Shown here: in pieces, positions 11,034 through 25,630 of the stretch | Layout: each line of letters opens with the position of its first letter | Numbering within the stretch: position 1 is the stretch's first letter | Assembly (NCBI RefSeq): GCF_036711975.1 | Contig: NC_091967.1 | Span: 8,990,001-9,054,000 of the forward strand | Length of the DNA stretch: 64,000 bases | Source: Onthophagus taurus | Lineage: Eukaryota; Arthropoda; Insecta; Coleoptera; Scarabaeidae | Direction of reading: 5' to 3' | Notes under the pieces: model-generated | The model's database searches: none | What the model was told of the DNA's origin: nothing | What the model saw: only the letters and a program-made list of their open reading frames with translations | Made by a program: the position numbers and the translations under genes

Positions 11034-14000
11034 GGTAATACCCTGAGTTTATCTATATAAACAAAGTGTATACAATTATTTACAAATTTTAAAGATTAAA
11101 AGGAAGAACAGTCGAATACTAAACAATAAAGCTGTTACTGTTTATGGGTACATAAACCGTCATGACGATAAAGTCTTTTAGTGCCCACCAGGGAAATTAT
11201 CATGCGAGCTTAAACCAGAGATTGTTGCCCGCGCAATAATATCTATTTATAAGCGGCGGCAATGTTTTAGCTAATTATCCTTTATTTTACTACCGTAGAT
11301 ACGGATATCTCTATGCTCATATGGTGAATTTCTCGAGACCATTCCGTTCTATACGACACCATAAAGAGTGCAAATCTTGACAACTATCCTATTATGGATT
11401 ACAGTGTACACTGAAAACGAGGCGGTTATCCTAATCTACATCTCAAAGTGTGGGTAAAAGATGAGCTTTGTATTTTAAATTAACTAATTTAAATCATTTT
11501 GGAAAATTTTTCTTTTAAAAAATATAAACTATAAGTTTCTACGATTCAATTCCACGTAGTAATAAATGCCATTAATTTATGATGCTGTATATAGTAATTT
11601 TCTTACACTCGGCCAGGACCAATAAATACTATATAGTGAAAGAAACACCAATGACTCGTAGTGCAATAAGATTAATAGCTCCACAGTTCTATAGATTTTA
11701 ATGATATAACACGTATTTTATTCCAGAGTGATTACGCTTCACCGTTCGATGGATGTTATTTCACCGGAAAACATGTACAGTTATGATTTAACTATACTGT
11801 TAGTCGCAGGAACAGAAATTAATAAATTTTGATATTAATAGCTTTAATAATTAGGTACAGAGATCGTTAAGAAATTAATCTTACTTTTCAAATCATCCAT
11901 TTCAAATCATATATTTCAAATCAATAAGTTACAAGTTGAAGATAAAAAAAGTTCGTTAAGTGTAGAAATTGTCGCGAATTGTTCCGACCATCGTGTAAGA
12001 AAAGAGTTTTAACGAGTATTGATGATCTCTTTCCTTGCGATAATTCCATGTGATGTACCGTTCTATCATCATTACGGCGGAATTCAAAGGGTTAAACGGT
12101 TTAACCCGTCCGATGATGTATACACCTGGACGGCGTATGGTGCCCTTAACAATTGGTGAAATGCGAGTGTACGTGCGTGGATCTGTGGCTCGTTATGCGG
12201 ACTATACATCAACAGCATCTTTAGAATCTATAGCGTCTCTACAAGGCGCACAAGGCGAGAAAAGTGTCATTTCAACACCGTTCCTGGAATGTTCCAAATT
12301 ACCTTACTCCATCATCTTGGGTACGGACCTGTTTGAATGAGACTATAATATATATACAGAGTGGAACAAATATCTCTAAAAAGATTAAGAATTAATGTTC
12401 AAAATGTTGTTAATTTGATGAGTCTTTAGAATAGTCATTGGTTGCACAATAAATAGTCTATCAATCCATTGTCCAGAAAATACTTTATCAAGATAATGCC
12501 GAACCATCAAAATGAGATGAACCTCCTTGTTGAACACATATCTAATTCAAATTGGTATTGTACAGTTTCATTTCTAACAATAAGTAGCATTTCATACTTG
12601 TTAAGTATGTTAAATTTCCGACCATACTTTTAAATTTGTATTCTTTCAAAATGGTTTTCACGCATCTTGTGGGGAGTTACATCATTCAGACATTTTGTTT
12701 TAATTAATCGGCTGTCTCTATAAAGCGAAATAAGCATTAATTAAAGTTTCGATTTCGTAGTTTGAAATTTGTCCCAAATAAGCGGCTAATCCGATTAATC
12801 GTGTCCCAATTAAGCGGACTACACTGTACTATAATGAACAAGTGTTTAATCACCTTGAAAGTTTATTTCATCAATTTGACACATTTTCTCTTATTTAATC
12901 ATATTTTTTATGATCTTAGTTTATGCCATGTATCTCTATTTTAAAAATTATCTCAAAATCATCAGCTCCTTTCTAGAGTTCAACTTTGTTGCGTTGCTTT
13001 AATAGGAAGACTACTATTATACATTAATTTCTCATTATCAATATTTTCGAAATCTTTGAAATAATCTTCAATGAAAACTCAAATATATTAATTATCTTGC
13101 TTTAATCTTTACGATCTAGACTTGAATGTTTTGGTTCGAAATGTAAGCGTACGTTTCTTGCTTATATTATACAAAACGATTACTTTAAATATTGTAATTT
13201 TGATGTGTAATATGGGTTATCTCATTGGAGAGGAGGTACAGTTATAATCTCGTGGGAAGAGCAAAGAGTTCTTGTTATAAAGCGGTAATTTAGTGCAGGA
13301 TCCTGGTGAAAATTCATTACTGTCTCGAGGGGTGCAATTGGTTTGTGATATTTATTGGGAGTACGCGTCCTGCAAAATGGCTGGAATACGACCGAAGCAT
13401 GCCTTATGATATTGTTGTTTATAGCGGCAATTTCTAACAGAAACACCAGGCCGCGAACAGCGCCGAAAGTGGTCGCCTTATGCTGAATATGTAAATTCTG
13501 ACATATTGGTTCTCGGTAGCGCGAGGCTGCCGCGGATAATAATAAATTCGAGCTCTTGTTACCAGTGTCGATATGAACATTATTATGCCTCTGTATATAG
13601 CGCGGGCCGCGTGGGTAGCGGTTCGGTCGTTTTTCTTCCTCCACGTTGATTTTTCCTTTTCCGTTAAAGTTATTCTGACGGTTCCGCGCCGACATTTGTC
13701 AAGAAATGGAACGTATACATGTCAAACAGCACACAATACCTTCGGTATGGCGCGCTGGATCAAGTGTGCCGACTTCACACGGTGTTAACTTATAGCCGGT
13801 GTACAATTATCTTAATGCTATATTTCTTGTCGGCGAAACCGTTTCAGGTACACAACTTACCGGTTTAAATACATAATAATGACGCAGTTAATCTGTTTAG
13901 ATTATTAGTTACTAAACTACTACAAAATACGACTATTTCTATATGCTAATCTTTTCTTCGCAAACCACCTATTTATATATATTTACTATAAGAATTTTTT

Positions 14001-17000
14001 ATTTATATTCTCTTGTAGTTCACATCAACATATATCAATGGGGTACTAATATGGATAAAGAATTTCTTACATACTCAAGCAATTAGTATGTTTATATTTT
14101 TTCAATACAAGTCGGTGCAGGATACATGGTGTATTTTAATGTTGTAATCATGCCGTCGGTTATTGTCCGCATAGAACATTAAGATCTCCCCATTAATGAA
14201 CCTCTCATTATTGCTTGTGTTTAGTATGTTTGGTTAATTATACAACTTAATTATATTACTTAAAAAATAAAAATTTTTGAAGAACGTTTTACGAGCCGAT
14301 GATTATTGCGCTTAATGAGCATTTTGTATTCTCTATCAAGATAAGTTAATGTTACTAATAATTCCTTCATTAATTATATAGGCGGAGTACATCTCAAGTC
14401 TCTAGCGCAAGCTATTATCTTTTATTGTTTCTGCCGCGGTATTGATAGCACGTGGAGTTATGAAAAGTGGACGAGAGGAAGAGTAATATAGGTACGGTTT
14501 CCGGGATTTCTTGCTGTGCATGCACCGCCGACGGCCAGAACGATCGTAAAGACTTTGCATTCCAGGAGTTAACCCACGTACGCCGGATTTACTACGATCC
14601 CCATACGCATATTTCTAGATGGAAGGGTTCCTCTAACTGCCGAGCCATAATTTAGGAGCCGCGGGACAGATATACGAACATATATAGACATCAGTTCGCG
14701 TTCGAGAACCGAATGGACCTACACACTGATGGTACAATACAGTGCATGGACGCATATAAAGGAGAACTAATAAACACTGAGTATCCTGTAACCACTCATA
14801 CAAACAATCGTAAACAGTTGAACTAAAACTTATTACCAATTACATTTGAAACGTTACTAAAACGATCGAAATTAATCTTCATCGTTTTAGAATCATCCGA
14901 TAGGTTAAAAACTAATTAAATTAGGCAAATAATTGGACGATAAATGTCTTTTGTTGGCCGGCGTCTGTCTTGTATAAAAAAGCTGGTTGATTTATAGGCG
15001 GTCACGCAACCGAAGCTTTTCGTTCCGGTAGGAGTTTCTGACCGTTTTTCCACATTGTTTGTGCTAATGCGCCGTTTCCGGTACCGGCGTTTTAATGCTT
15101 ACCCTCAATACGCATTAACTCGCATTAATTACACGGCTTCGCGAACATGAAGACAACAGAAACATGTGTTGACTTTAGATTTTAAAATAATAATACACGT
15201 TCTGTTTTGTTATTTTAAATTAGGTTACCACACGAATCGAAATATATCTATAGAAACAACGTGAATGATCAACCGAATCCATATTTAGAACGAAAATGTG
15301 TGTTATGCTAATATTTTCTAATTATTTTTGATTTATACCATATTGTATAAGATTGACAAAATCAGATTAAATCTTCAAGGCTTTCGGTTCAAGCGGCCAA
15401 AGTGGCGCGGCGGCGGACAGTTGCTCAACAGACATCACGACAATGCCCGTTAAAAAATTCGTTTAGCTCCGTGTCCTTATACGGTCGCCCATTGATTTAC
15501 TACGCTCGACATTATCCGGCAAAACACGAAATTATGTAAGTACGTCGTTTGCATTTTCCATGAGGGAAAGAGATAGCGGACGTAAAAATCGACGCCATTT
15601 AGAATTAACGGTCACCAGGATACGTGTACTACGTAAATGTTGGTATAAAAGCGCGCAAACCAAGATATATTACCTTTTAATGCGGTATAAATCACGTACC
15701 ATACAATTATCATTTATAATGGACCGTTTCAAGTTGAGTTCAAAGTGTAAGTATTATTATTTGTCGCACAAAAAGCGTTTAGTGGGGTAATATGTCATTA
15801 CCATTATAATTACTGTGACATATAACATCAAAGGCGTAAACTTAAGCACCGTAAATACACAATTGCGTGTAATATATTTACATACAAGGTGGCAGTAGCT
15901 TAAATTCCTTATCTACCCAACTGTATAATTAATTATTAAACTTGACGAAAAAAATAAGCTAAGATATTTATTATACCTACCTATCTCGTACAAAATGCAT
16001 TAAATCATGTCGTATTGAGACTACTGGCATTAAGTCACGAATACAATAACTCAACGGGAATAATTTGATTCCATTTTAATTTCAGATTCCACCACAATGG
16101 GAATGATATTCTACAAGAAAAATATTGCTTAAATCATTTTAGTTGAAGAAACCCTGAATTTAAAAGGCTTATTCTGCCTCCTCATACTCTGTATCCAGCA
16201 ATGTTATCATATAGAAACAACGTTAGGTTGGGATTAATTTTAGATTGGGATTAGTGTGTCAATTGACATTTAAGATTTAGGAACTTTTAGTCTTTCCAGG
16301 TCTACACCAGTAGCGGGTAAGAGGACCTAAAGTTTCTAGAAGATATAGAGATCCCCACTCAACCCAAGTCTCACTCAATCAATAACTTTCTGAACCCACT
16401 ACCATACCAATGTTTCCATCAATGCCACTTTTTAACAGTGGAGTCATGTCGCACAATGGTTTCATTTAATAATCTAGACGAGCAAGATATCTCTGTGGTA
16501 ATTTTTCAAACACCTCTTGCTGAAAATCCAATGGCAATAAGACCAAAAAAAGCGAACAATGAAAATAGTGGTAAATATCATCACATTTTAGTGCTGGTAA
16601 CTCAGTGACCATTGTTGTTTGCTTCCAACTTCCAGAAAATTAAATAAAATAGAATTGAAATGTCAAATACTAATATGACTTAAAAGTTAAAGTACATTCT
16701 TCCTGATTAGAGCTTAGACAAAGGCATTGCCTGCGATCTTATTGTGATGAATCTATATACGGTGTTTGGTAATGGTGATGGAGGCGAAGTAAAAGACATC
16801 AGCTAATGATCTCCTTTTTGGAAAAGGTTAAGAGGTGCTGTACTTACTTGAGATGTCATCACACGAAGAGCACCGATTCTGTCTCACGATACCATATTTT
16901 CCGCACAAATACCTAACAAGTTCAGCAGATTAGAGCTATATAAACTCTTCTTGTCCAACAGTACTTGTTCAATCGGCTGTATTAACTAACTAGTTTTGTA

Positions 17001-18089
17001 ATCTATCATTATCGTAGCCTTATACCGTATTGCAATGTATCACAAGATTTTTGGCGAATATTAAAAAAAAACAGAAATACACCAAAATTTAGATGAAATA
17101 AATTAAATCTTTTCTTTAAATATTTTAAAATAACTTTCTATAAAATGAAATTTTATTTGTAATTTCCTGTATACATCTAATATCACCACTTAAAGTATAG
17201 CTAAAACCCATTTACATATTTAATGCGACATTAACCGCTAATTAGTGACTCGTTTGGCGTCCACACGTTGTCCTAAATAACGCGAGTAAGTCTCGTATCT
17301 AGTTTCAGCTATCTCGTGGACCACGAGATATACTAAACGTCCGAATAACGGCGACCAAAGATTAGTGTAAAAGATTAAGCGTAAATAAGTTGCGAAAGGG
17401 AAAGTGAAGAGAAACTCGATGACTCCGCATGGAGATAACGAAAGCACGCCTTCCGGTGTACGGCCCTAATGGCGTTTTCCCGGAATTAAAAATAAAGGTT
17501 TTGTGGTACGAAACGGCTAATTAGCCCTTGGGCGAACTAAAAAATAAACGCCCCGTTAATGCCTTATTAATAAATAGCTTCGCTTGGCTCCATTTAATAA
17601 GACAATAATTGGCGGTAAAACTATGTTTCCGCGGAGAAACGCATATTTCTTGTTTGACGTTAAACAGTATGAATTTACGAAAGTTTTTTATAAACAAATT
17701 TTTATCAACAGCTTTTTTTATAATTTAATACGGTATAAATGTTTGTAAAGTTTTATTATGACCTTAAATGGATATTAGATCTACACATGCGGTGTGATAT
17801 AGATATTTATGTATGCATTAAAAATTACGTATTCAATGGAGAGCATGTTTAGTACCTTGAGCTATAAATTTTCGTTTTAAATGGTCGTAATAACGAAAAT
17901 ACATTATCATAAAACGTAATAATGTGACATAAAATGTAATTATGCGTGATTATGTAACAATGAAATAATCATTTGTCATTGTTATTATTTTATATAAATA
18001 TTTTTAAAAAAACATTTTTCTTTTTCCCATACTTTAGTTAGTGATGGAAGCTTTATAAATACAGTAAAAATTTTTGATTTGCACTTTAA
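11034..18089. other. Intergenic DNA, no recognised gene
   Basis: Mostly AT-rich unique sequence. GC-richer patches lie at 13400-13770, 14450-14720 and 15370-15650. A 96-codon plus-strand frame (12050-12340) and a 157-codon minus-strand frame (13695-13222) are the longest; neither has family motifs or a clear splice context. Around 12700-12835 a stretch rich in 'cccaattaagcggac' ending 'tacactgta' resembles a decayed pogo/Tigger-type transposon end. A 10-bp-arm palindrome sits at 17310-17330. Confidence 0.45.
17310..17330. repeat. Perfect 10-bp inverted repeat with a 1-nt centre
   Basis: 'tatctcgtgg' (17310-17319), a single a, then 'ccacgagata' (17321-17330). The two arms are exact reverse complements. 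The form suits a dimeric transcription-factor site more than a terminator hairpin, but function is unknown. Confidence 0.8.
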
Positions 18090-18465
18090 ACTGTTTGAAT
18101 AAATAATTTTAATGCACACAAATTCGAACAGCTTTTAGTTTAATGAAAATATACAACAATTTAGCGCTGAATATCAACTAAAATTAGAACTAACACTAGC
18201 ATTAAAACTAACACTAGACCTAGAACTAGAAACATTCGGGTTTAGCCGCACGTCTCTTAAGACGGCTAAACCCGAATGTTTCTAGTTCTAGGTCTAGTGT
18301 TAGTTCTACTTTTAGTTTATTAAAAATATATAACAATTTGGCGCTGAATAACAATTAAATCCAACACTAGATCAAGAATTAGAATGTTTCTGGTTTACCC
18401 GTGCGTCTTCAGACATAAAAATATTATGTCCGTTCAACAGGGTCTGTTATATCGAGGTTTTACTG
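18090..18465. repeat. Fold-back repeat, copy B
   Basis: Arms at about 18208-18250 and 18262-18310 are reverse complements around 'gccgcacgtctcttaagacggc'. This centre is the reverse complement of the centre in copies A, C and D. The left flank ('aaataattttaatgc...aattcgaacagct') is the reverse complement of the right flank of copy C (about 28065-28105), so the repeat is longer than its hairpin. The right side ends near 'ttatatcgaggttttactg', also found beside copy D. Confidence 0.75.
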
Positions 18466-18469
18466 CATT

Positions 18470-19837
18470 TACAAAGTAATTTTTCAGTTTACTGAACACG
18501 TAGATTGGTCTGTATTATCACCGGAAATGTATTTAAAATAACAACGTAGACGTCATAGAAACATCATAATCCTTTCACACACATATAATATTGAACTCAT
18601 CTTATTCCACTTAAACCGAACACTTTCATCCGGGAAATTCTAAATTAGTCTCATAAATATATCTACTTGTTTTTTTTGTAGTCATTAAGATAAGTCAATT
18701 AAAATAAAAACTCGTTAAATATCAATAATTTTAAATAAATTAACTCTTTTCTGTTAATTAATGATTTAATAAATTTCTTTTATCTGTATTTTTTTAAAGT
18801 AATTTAATAGCGATTAAAATTTCAACGGTTTACCCGTCTACTTTAACATTTATGTCACTTTAACAATTATCGTTACTCGCGACAGTGTGGCCATTAAAAT
18901 TTTATTATTTCATGAAACCCGTTAAGTTCGTCGCGTTGGAAAAAAAAGAATCTTTGCCATTTTCCAATTACGCAATTCCAAGACGAGAGATCCGCTTCTC
19001 GTTTGCTGCTCGGTAGTCGTAATTTTTTCCTTTGGCCTCTAATTTGTCAAGACTTTATCTAATTCAAGTATCTCGTACGATTTATCCGTCCAGATAATTG
19101 CGACATACATCTTTCTCGCTGAGGAATAAAAAAAATCGACTATTTGAGAACGAGGTGAACACAATTTTTACACAATTATTCAATTTACCCAATTTGGTTG
19201 ATGAAGGTAGTTGATCACTTTGTAAATCTTAATATTATTATATCATTTACTAATAAATAAACTCACCTTCTTATAGTTAAAATCCATTCAAATATAATAT
19301 CGTAATAATAAAGCGTATAATGTCACGATATTTAGGTTAAATATTTAAATGTGTAATAAATGCGACAGCTTGGAATAAATATAAAATCTATTTTATGTAA
19401 TAACTTACATTCGCTTGCGCAATTGTGTGGATTGTGAAACGCGTTAAGTTATCATAGAAAAAATATATATTTACGGGATACTTACGTCTAACGCTTTTAT
19501 CGATCGATTTTACGTCCAACGGCGGTAGCGAAAAAATTAACACCATTGATTTTACAAATTGATAATAAGCGAGGTGATATTTCACGTTACCAACAATATT
19601 GTACTATTAAGATATTTATCGAGATTATTATTAAAGAAAACGAAGCTCGAAGCTAAATTTAATTGCATCATTTAAGTCGTATGTAAATGTTATAGTTCCA
19701 CAGATTTTTCTTGGAAACATATCACGAAGTTGTAAACATTAAAATGTCCGGAATACCTTACTTCTTTTACTTCTCTCTAATTGTGTTCAAAAATCATGTT
19801 GAGTCAATTTTTTCCATTTTATTTTGTTCATTTTAGT
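18470..19837. other. Intergenic DNA, nothing recognised
   Basis: AT-rich sequence without a coding signal or an obvious repeat. The only open frame (minus, 19585-19388, 65 codons) has no motif. Confidence 0.45.
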
Positions 19838-19845
19838 CTTTTAAA
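19838..19845. repeat. Left 8-bp target-site duplication
   Basis: 'cttttaaa' directly precedes the left inverted repeat and is repeated exactly after the right one. Confidence 0.88.
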
Positions 19846-21722
19846 CAGCGTTGCCAACCCTATTATTTACGCATCTGAGAGCAAAGTGTAACAGAGCAAT
19901 ATTGTTAAAAATAAAATTAGCTACAACTTTCGATCCAAAAGTTTTTTTGCAAAATGCTCCGATTTCGGAGTGTTACCATTAATAACTTGAAAAAACAACA
20001 AATTCATCAAATTTTCATATTTTTGTTTTGTTCTCAATATTGACGCATCTAAGAGCAAAAGTGAGAAAGATCAATATTGTTAAGAATGAAATTTGCTACA
20101 ACTTTTGTTCTAAAAATTGTATTGTAACATGATCCGATTCTCAATTGTTACCATTAATATCTCGTAAAACAACGAAATTCATCATATATTCATATTATGG
20201 TATTTTCTCGATATCTATGCGTTTGAGAGCAAAACTGCAAGAGAGCAATATTGTTAAGAATAAAATTTGCTACAACTTTTGTTCTAAAGATTTTTTTGTA
20301 ATATGCTTTGATTCCCGAATGTTACCATCAATATAACTTAAAAAGAAAATGTTTAAATTTTCATACTTTGTATTTTTCTCGATGTTTATGTATCTGAGAG
20401 CAAAAATGAAAGAGAGCAATATTGTTAAGAATAAAATTTGCTACAACTTTTGTTTTAAAAGTTTTTTTATAACAATATCCGATTCCCGAGTGTTACCATT
20501 AACAGCTTGTAAAACAACGAAATTCATTAAATTTTTGCATTGCCCTATTTTTCTCGATATCTATACACTTAAGAGCAAAAGTGAAAGAGAGCAATATTGT
20601 TAACAATAAAATTTGCTACAACTTTTATTTTAAAAGTTTTTTTATAACATTCTCCGTTTCCCGAGTGTTACCATTAACAGCTTGTAAAACAACGAAATTC
20701 ATTAAATTTTCGCATTGCCCTATTTTTCTTGATATCTATACACTTAAGAGCAAAAGTGAAAGAGAGTAATATTGTTAACAATAAAATTTGCTACAACTTT
20801 TGTTCTAAAGATTTTTTTGTAATATGCTTTGATTCCCGAATGTTACCATCAATATAACTTAAAGAGAAAATCTTAAAATTTTCATACTTTGTATTTTTCT
20901 CGATATCTATGTATCTGAGAGCAAAAATGAAAGAGAGCAATATTGTTAAGAATAAAATTTGCTACAACTTTTGTTTTAAAAGTTTTTTTATAACAATATC
21001 CGATTCCCGAGTGTTACCATTAACAGCTTGTAAAACAACGAAATTCATTAAATTTTCGCATTGCCCTATTTTTCTCGATATCTATACACTTAAGAGCAAA
21101 AGTGAAAGAGAGCAATATTGTTAACAATAAAATTTGCTACAACTTTTGTTTTAAAAGTTTTTTTGTAACAATATCCGATTCCCGAGTGTTACCATTAACA
21201 GCTTGTAACACAACGAAATTCATTAAATTTTCGCATTGCCGTATTTTTCCCGATATCTATACACTTAAGAGCAAAAGTGAAAGAGAGTAATATTGTTAAC
21301 AATAAAATTTGCTACAACTTTTGTTTTAAAAGTTTTTTTATAACATTCTCCGATTCCCGAGTGTTACCATGAACGTCTTGTAAAACAACGAAATTCATCA
21401 AATCTCATATTATCGTATTTTTCTCGATATCTATGCACTTGTGAGTAAAAGTGCAAGAGAGCAATATTGTTAAAAATAAAATTTGCTACAACTTTTGTTG
21501 CAAAAATTTCTTTGTAAAATGCTCCAATTCCCGAGTGTTACCATTTACAACATGAAAAAGCAACAAATTCATCGGAATTTCATATTTTTTGTATTTTTCT
21601 CAATATTGACGCATCTTAGAGCAAAAGTGAAAGAGAGCAATATTGTTACGAATAAAATTTGCTACAACTTTTATTCTAAAAGTTTTTTTATAACATTTGG
21701 CCGACATATGTTGGCAACGCTG
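19846..21722. mobile_element. Complete non-autonomous hAT-type transposon packed with a 172-bp satellite
   Basis: The left end 'cagcgttgccaac' (19846-19858) and right end 'gttggcaacgctg' (21710-21722) are perfect 13-bp inverted repeats. They are flanked by an identical 8-bp direct repeat 'cttttaaa' (19838-19845 and 21723-21730). A terminus starting CAG plus an 8-bp target duplication is the signature of the hAT superfamily. Almost the whole interior is about 10-11 tandem copies of a ~172-bp unit, with 'gttaccat' recurring every 170-176 bp. Copies near 20480-21300 are the most alike, suggesting recent amplification. There is no transposase, so it would need one supplied in trans. Confidence 0.88.
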
Positions 21723-21730
21723 CTTTTAAA
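21723..21730. repeat. Right 8-bp target-site duplication
   Basis: 'cttttaaa' directly follows the right inverted repeat, identical to 19838-19845. Confidence 0.88.
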
Positions 21731-24700
21731 TTAGACGTAAAGTTTATTAATCACAATCTATCAGATAATATATTATGTAAATACACAGGAGATGAAAAAC
21801 AAAGGAATGGGGGTAAACTAAAACAGAATATAACATAAGAGAAGTCACTCCATGTTCTACTATTTAGATTTTCCTACTTATAGGAAAACAGTAAATCGTA
21901 AATAAATCAGATCACATACATCGATAGGTATTTTTCTTTAGGTTTAATAAATTCAACTGTCTTATTCTAGATACAGATGCCGTTATAATTGCTACATTCT
22001 TTCACAACACCGTAATCTAAAGAAAGGTCACAACTACTGCATTTCAAAGTGCGTATTAGCCAAGTTAACCGGAATTAATTTCGCATCAGGCAAATGAACC
22101 GTAAGAATTTGGCAACTCACGAACAACACTTAATTACCTTAATACATGAAGTGAAATTTTTGTTTAAAATTACTTGGAAATAATTATGATAAAGATTTTA
22201 TTTTCAAAAAACTATACGGTTAACATTCAGAAGTAGTAGTAATTCCCAGAAAATATTGCAAGAACCACGTTATAAGAATATTAAGCGAACTTTCGCGGAA
22301 ACTATACTAATAATAAATCCCGTACACCGTACCAAGACTCTGGTCAAGTATGACAGTTTGCAAACCGCAACACCAAAATCGGCCCCAATTAGGAATTTCC
22401 AAGCGTTCCCCGTCCCAGTTTGTGAATCTCGTTTGAAAATAAGCGGCAGTTTGCGGTTCGCATAAATTTTAAGTGAAATGTAAGACCTCTTTTTATATAA
22501 AATACAATATCAAATGTTTTTTTTCTTAAATTACGTCATCGTTAAAATCATAAATTCTATTATGATCTACATAGTTTTGTTCGACCTTTCTTAGCAACAT
22601 CTTGTTTAGGTATGTGAAATATGCAGGAATAGATCATGCCAATTGACATCAAGGTTTCTTTAACTATTTATTGTTACATTTCATATTGTCGGCGCGTGCA
22701 AATATAATCGTCTTTTTGTATGAAACATCGGTACAAAAAAAAATAAAGAATGTAAAAAAATTAATTGCTTTTATCCTTCAAATTATATCAACAGGTAATC
22801 GTGAAATAAAACAAAGGTTATTCTCTAGCGATTAGGGGGACGAACGAAACTAATTTCCGGTTGAAAACTGATCTTCCGTCTGTTAGTTTAACGGATATTT
22901 ATGTTTAATTCCCATGGAATAACTACAACATTCCTTAAACACACAATTATTAATGTCAAAATAATATTGTAGCAACGAATTTAATAGTAATTTACGGAAT
23001 TAATGGAATTTTAACTTATATTAACTATAATTATGGTAATCAGGAAATAATTTATAGTAAATAATAAATTATTAATCGAAAATGGGAAATATTTTCCATG
23101 TCAATAACAAAGTTAAAGTTAGCATTAAATTAACGTCTACGTATATTACTATTTTAAAGAAAACTTTAATCTTCTTCTTTCTCTGATGGCAGGACAGATG
23201 AGCAATAATTGATTGATTTGTTTCATTTAATATTACAACGTTTAATTTGAGATCGCCCAGAATTAATTTGCAAAATTATTAATTGACTTATTAACATCTT
23301 GCTGGTTTTGTAAGTCTAAACAATAAGTTGTCTGACTCCACAACTCAATGGCAAGTTTAAAATCACATAGACCAGATGCCATAAAACTAACAACTGTTTG
23401 AACTTACATTTGCGAAGTACAGCCAGAAATTACCCTGCATTCCAAACTGCAAGAGAAAATCTGTAATTACACTAGCATGATTCCAGACTTTCAGAAAGTG
23501 TCTAGAATTGTACTGGGTAGACACCAAACTACAAGCAAAAAGCTGAACATACACTATCTATATTCCAGACTTCAAAAGAAAATTGAGAATTACAACGATC
23601 AGGCACGAATCCGTTAAAAAAGATTTTTGGGCTTACTCTAGCCAGACTTCTGACTTCAAGAAATAGTTAAGAATTACGCTGGCCGAATTCCAAATTGCAA
23701 GAGAAAATTTGTGATTATACTGACAAGATTCTTGATTATAACAACAAGCAATGACCAGCCACCATACACCTGTATGAAAAAGGCCGCTCTAACCATAGTT
23801 CAAATTGTCAAAAAATTGTCTCCAGCCAAAAATTGTCACAAATGAATTTGGGTGTATTCCAAGCTAGAAGAAGAGTCTGTAATTATTCGGGCATGATCTA
23901 AAGTGCAAGAAAAAGATTGAATATTTATGGGCAAGATTAATGACTTTATGAAAATTTAGTGAATAACGTTGTCGGGAGATCAGATTTTAACAAAATATAC
24001 TATACTGCAAAAAAATCCTAATTTATGAAAAATTCTATCAAAAATAGATTGAAAAGTAGCTAAGAAACGTTGTCATTCATTGGTTCTGGCTTATGATACG
24101 AGTATTAATAGTTATTATAAAAATGTAATAACTAGAATCATGATAACAACGTAATAGTATGTATTAAGAAAGTATTAAGTAAGATTGTCTTTAAGTTCCC
24201 AACGTAAGTGGTAGTGAGTCACGTGTATGCTCATCGATTGGATCGGGTTGAAAGTTTCCCGTTTGGTTCTCATTTAAATCCATTTTAACCGACTGCAAAA
24301 TAATTAACGTAAACGTGTGTAATAAAATCGAGTACGGGCCGCAAATGAGCATGAAAGCGGCTATTATAACGCCCGTTTTATCGGCAAAGTGCGCTCGGTG
24401 GGGCGAATGTCGGAAACGTAACTCTGTGGCCAGCGGGCCGTGAAGAATCCCATGCTATTTACACTGCTACACGGTTTTTATGCTATTTAATTACCACGTG
24501 CTTCGTGCTTTTGTTCTACAAGTATCTCGGCGAGAGATAAGCGCATTGTTGAAATAAGCGATTTTTCACTGACTCCCCAGCAACTATTCGCGATTCGCTC
24601 TTACGTAAACGGTTCACTCTCTTTATGTAATAGAATTGATGGTGAGTTTTGTGAGATTTTATCAATTTTTTCGACACGTACTTTGAGAGCAAAATTATTT

Positions 24701-25600
24701 TGTTCGAAGACAGTAAAGGTTATATAGCAAATTACGTGCCCTATTCACAATTACCTTCTCAACGATAAACTAAACTACCAAAGGTCTTTAGTTCACCACA
24801 AATGTGAACTTATTTTTTGAATATCCGTTTACTTTTACTTACATTTCATAACATAATATTTATTTTATTTTTTATCATTTAAGCTTAAACATACATCATA
24901 AATAAACGATTTTATTTGGTATTAAATGACATACACAAATGAAAACCAGTAAAGGAATGGTAACCTCGACACGGAACATTAATTCCTAATTTTGCCTCGT
25001 GTTATTTTATCTTAAAATTTAACGCTTCGTTAGCACATGTTTCATCGCAGATGTACTTATAAACGCCGCAGTTGGCTAAAGCGATCATAAACTATGATTT
25101 TGATGGTTATTGCCCACATAAGAGTCAATCACAATTTCAATTCCGAAGTTATCAAACGGGAAGTGTAAGTGTTCTTCTGATCATGAAATAAGAAGCCTCC
25201 TACGACGTTTCTTCAGAGGTTACTTATTGGTTTTTTATCTTTTATTGCTTTAAACGTAAATAATATGACACACAAAAAATTAAACAGAGATAAAAAACCA
25301 CTATTTTATAAACATTGATTCAGTAAAAGTTTAACAACAATTACGTAGTATATGTTTATTATTTCGCAAGACTATAATAGACAATATAACCACCATAACT
25401 GTATCTGTACTCTTTGCGCTGTGGGCGTCCAATTATATTTTAATTGCTGTTTACTTCCTCAATATCATATTTCAAGTAATAGTTTCTCACGTTGCTTTTA
25501 AGCTCTTTAGTGTACTATTAAAATAAAATTGTTCATCCATAAAATTAGATATTTAGAACTTATAGTCCAAGCTTAACTTAAGGAGATTATGTTGATTTCA
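21731..25600. other. Intergenic DNA with a degenerate minisatellite-like stretch
   Basis: No gene recognised. From about 23330 to 23960 the sequence is loosely periodic: phrases such as 'attccaaattgcaagagaaa' and 'attccagacttc...aagaaa' recur at roughly 40 bp with heavy divergence. The rest is AT-rich unique sequence with a CpG-richer patch around 24330-24600. Confidence 0.45.
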
Positions 25601-25630
25601 AAAACTTTATATTATACATTTTGATTGAAT

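Noticed and set aside
13222..13695. 157-codon minus-strand open frame
   Set aside because: No start context, splice signals or family motif, and a frame is open on the other strand too. GC-richer non-coding sequence explains it.
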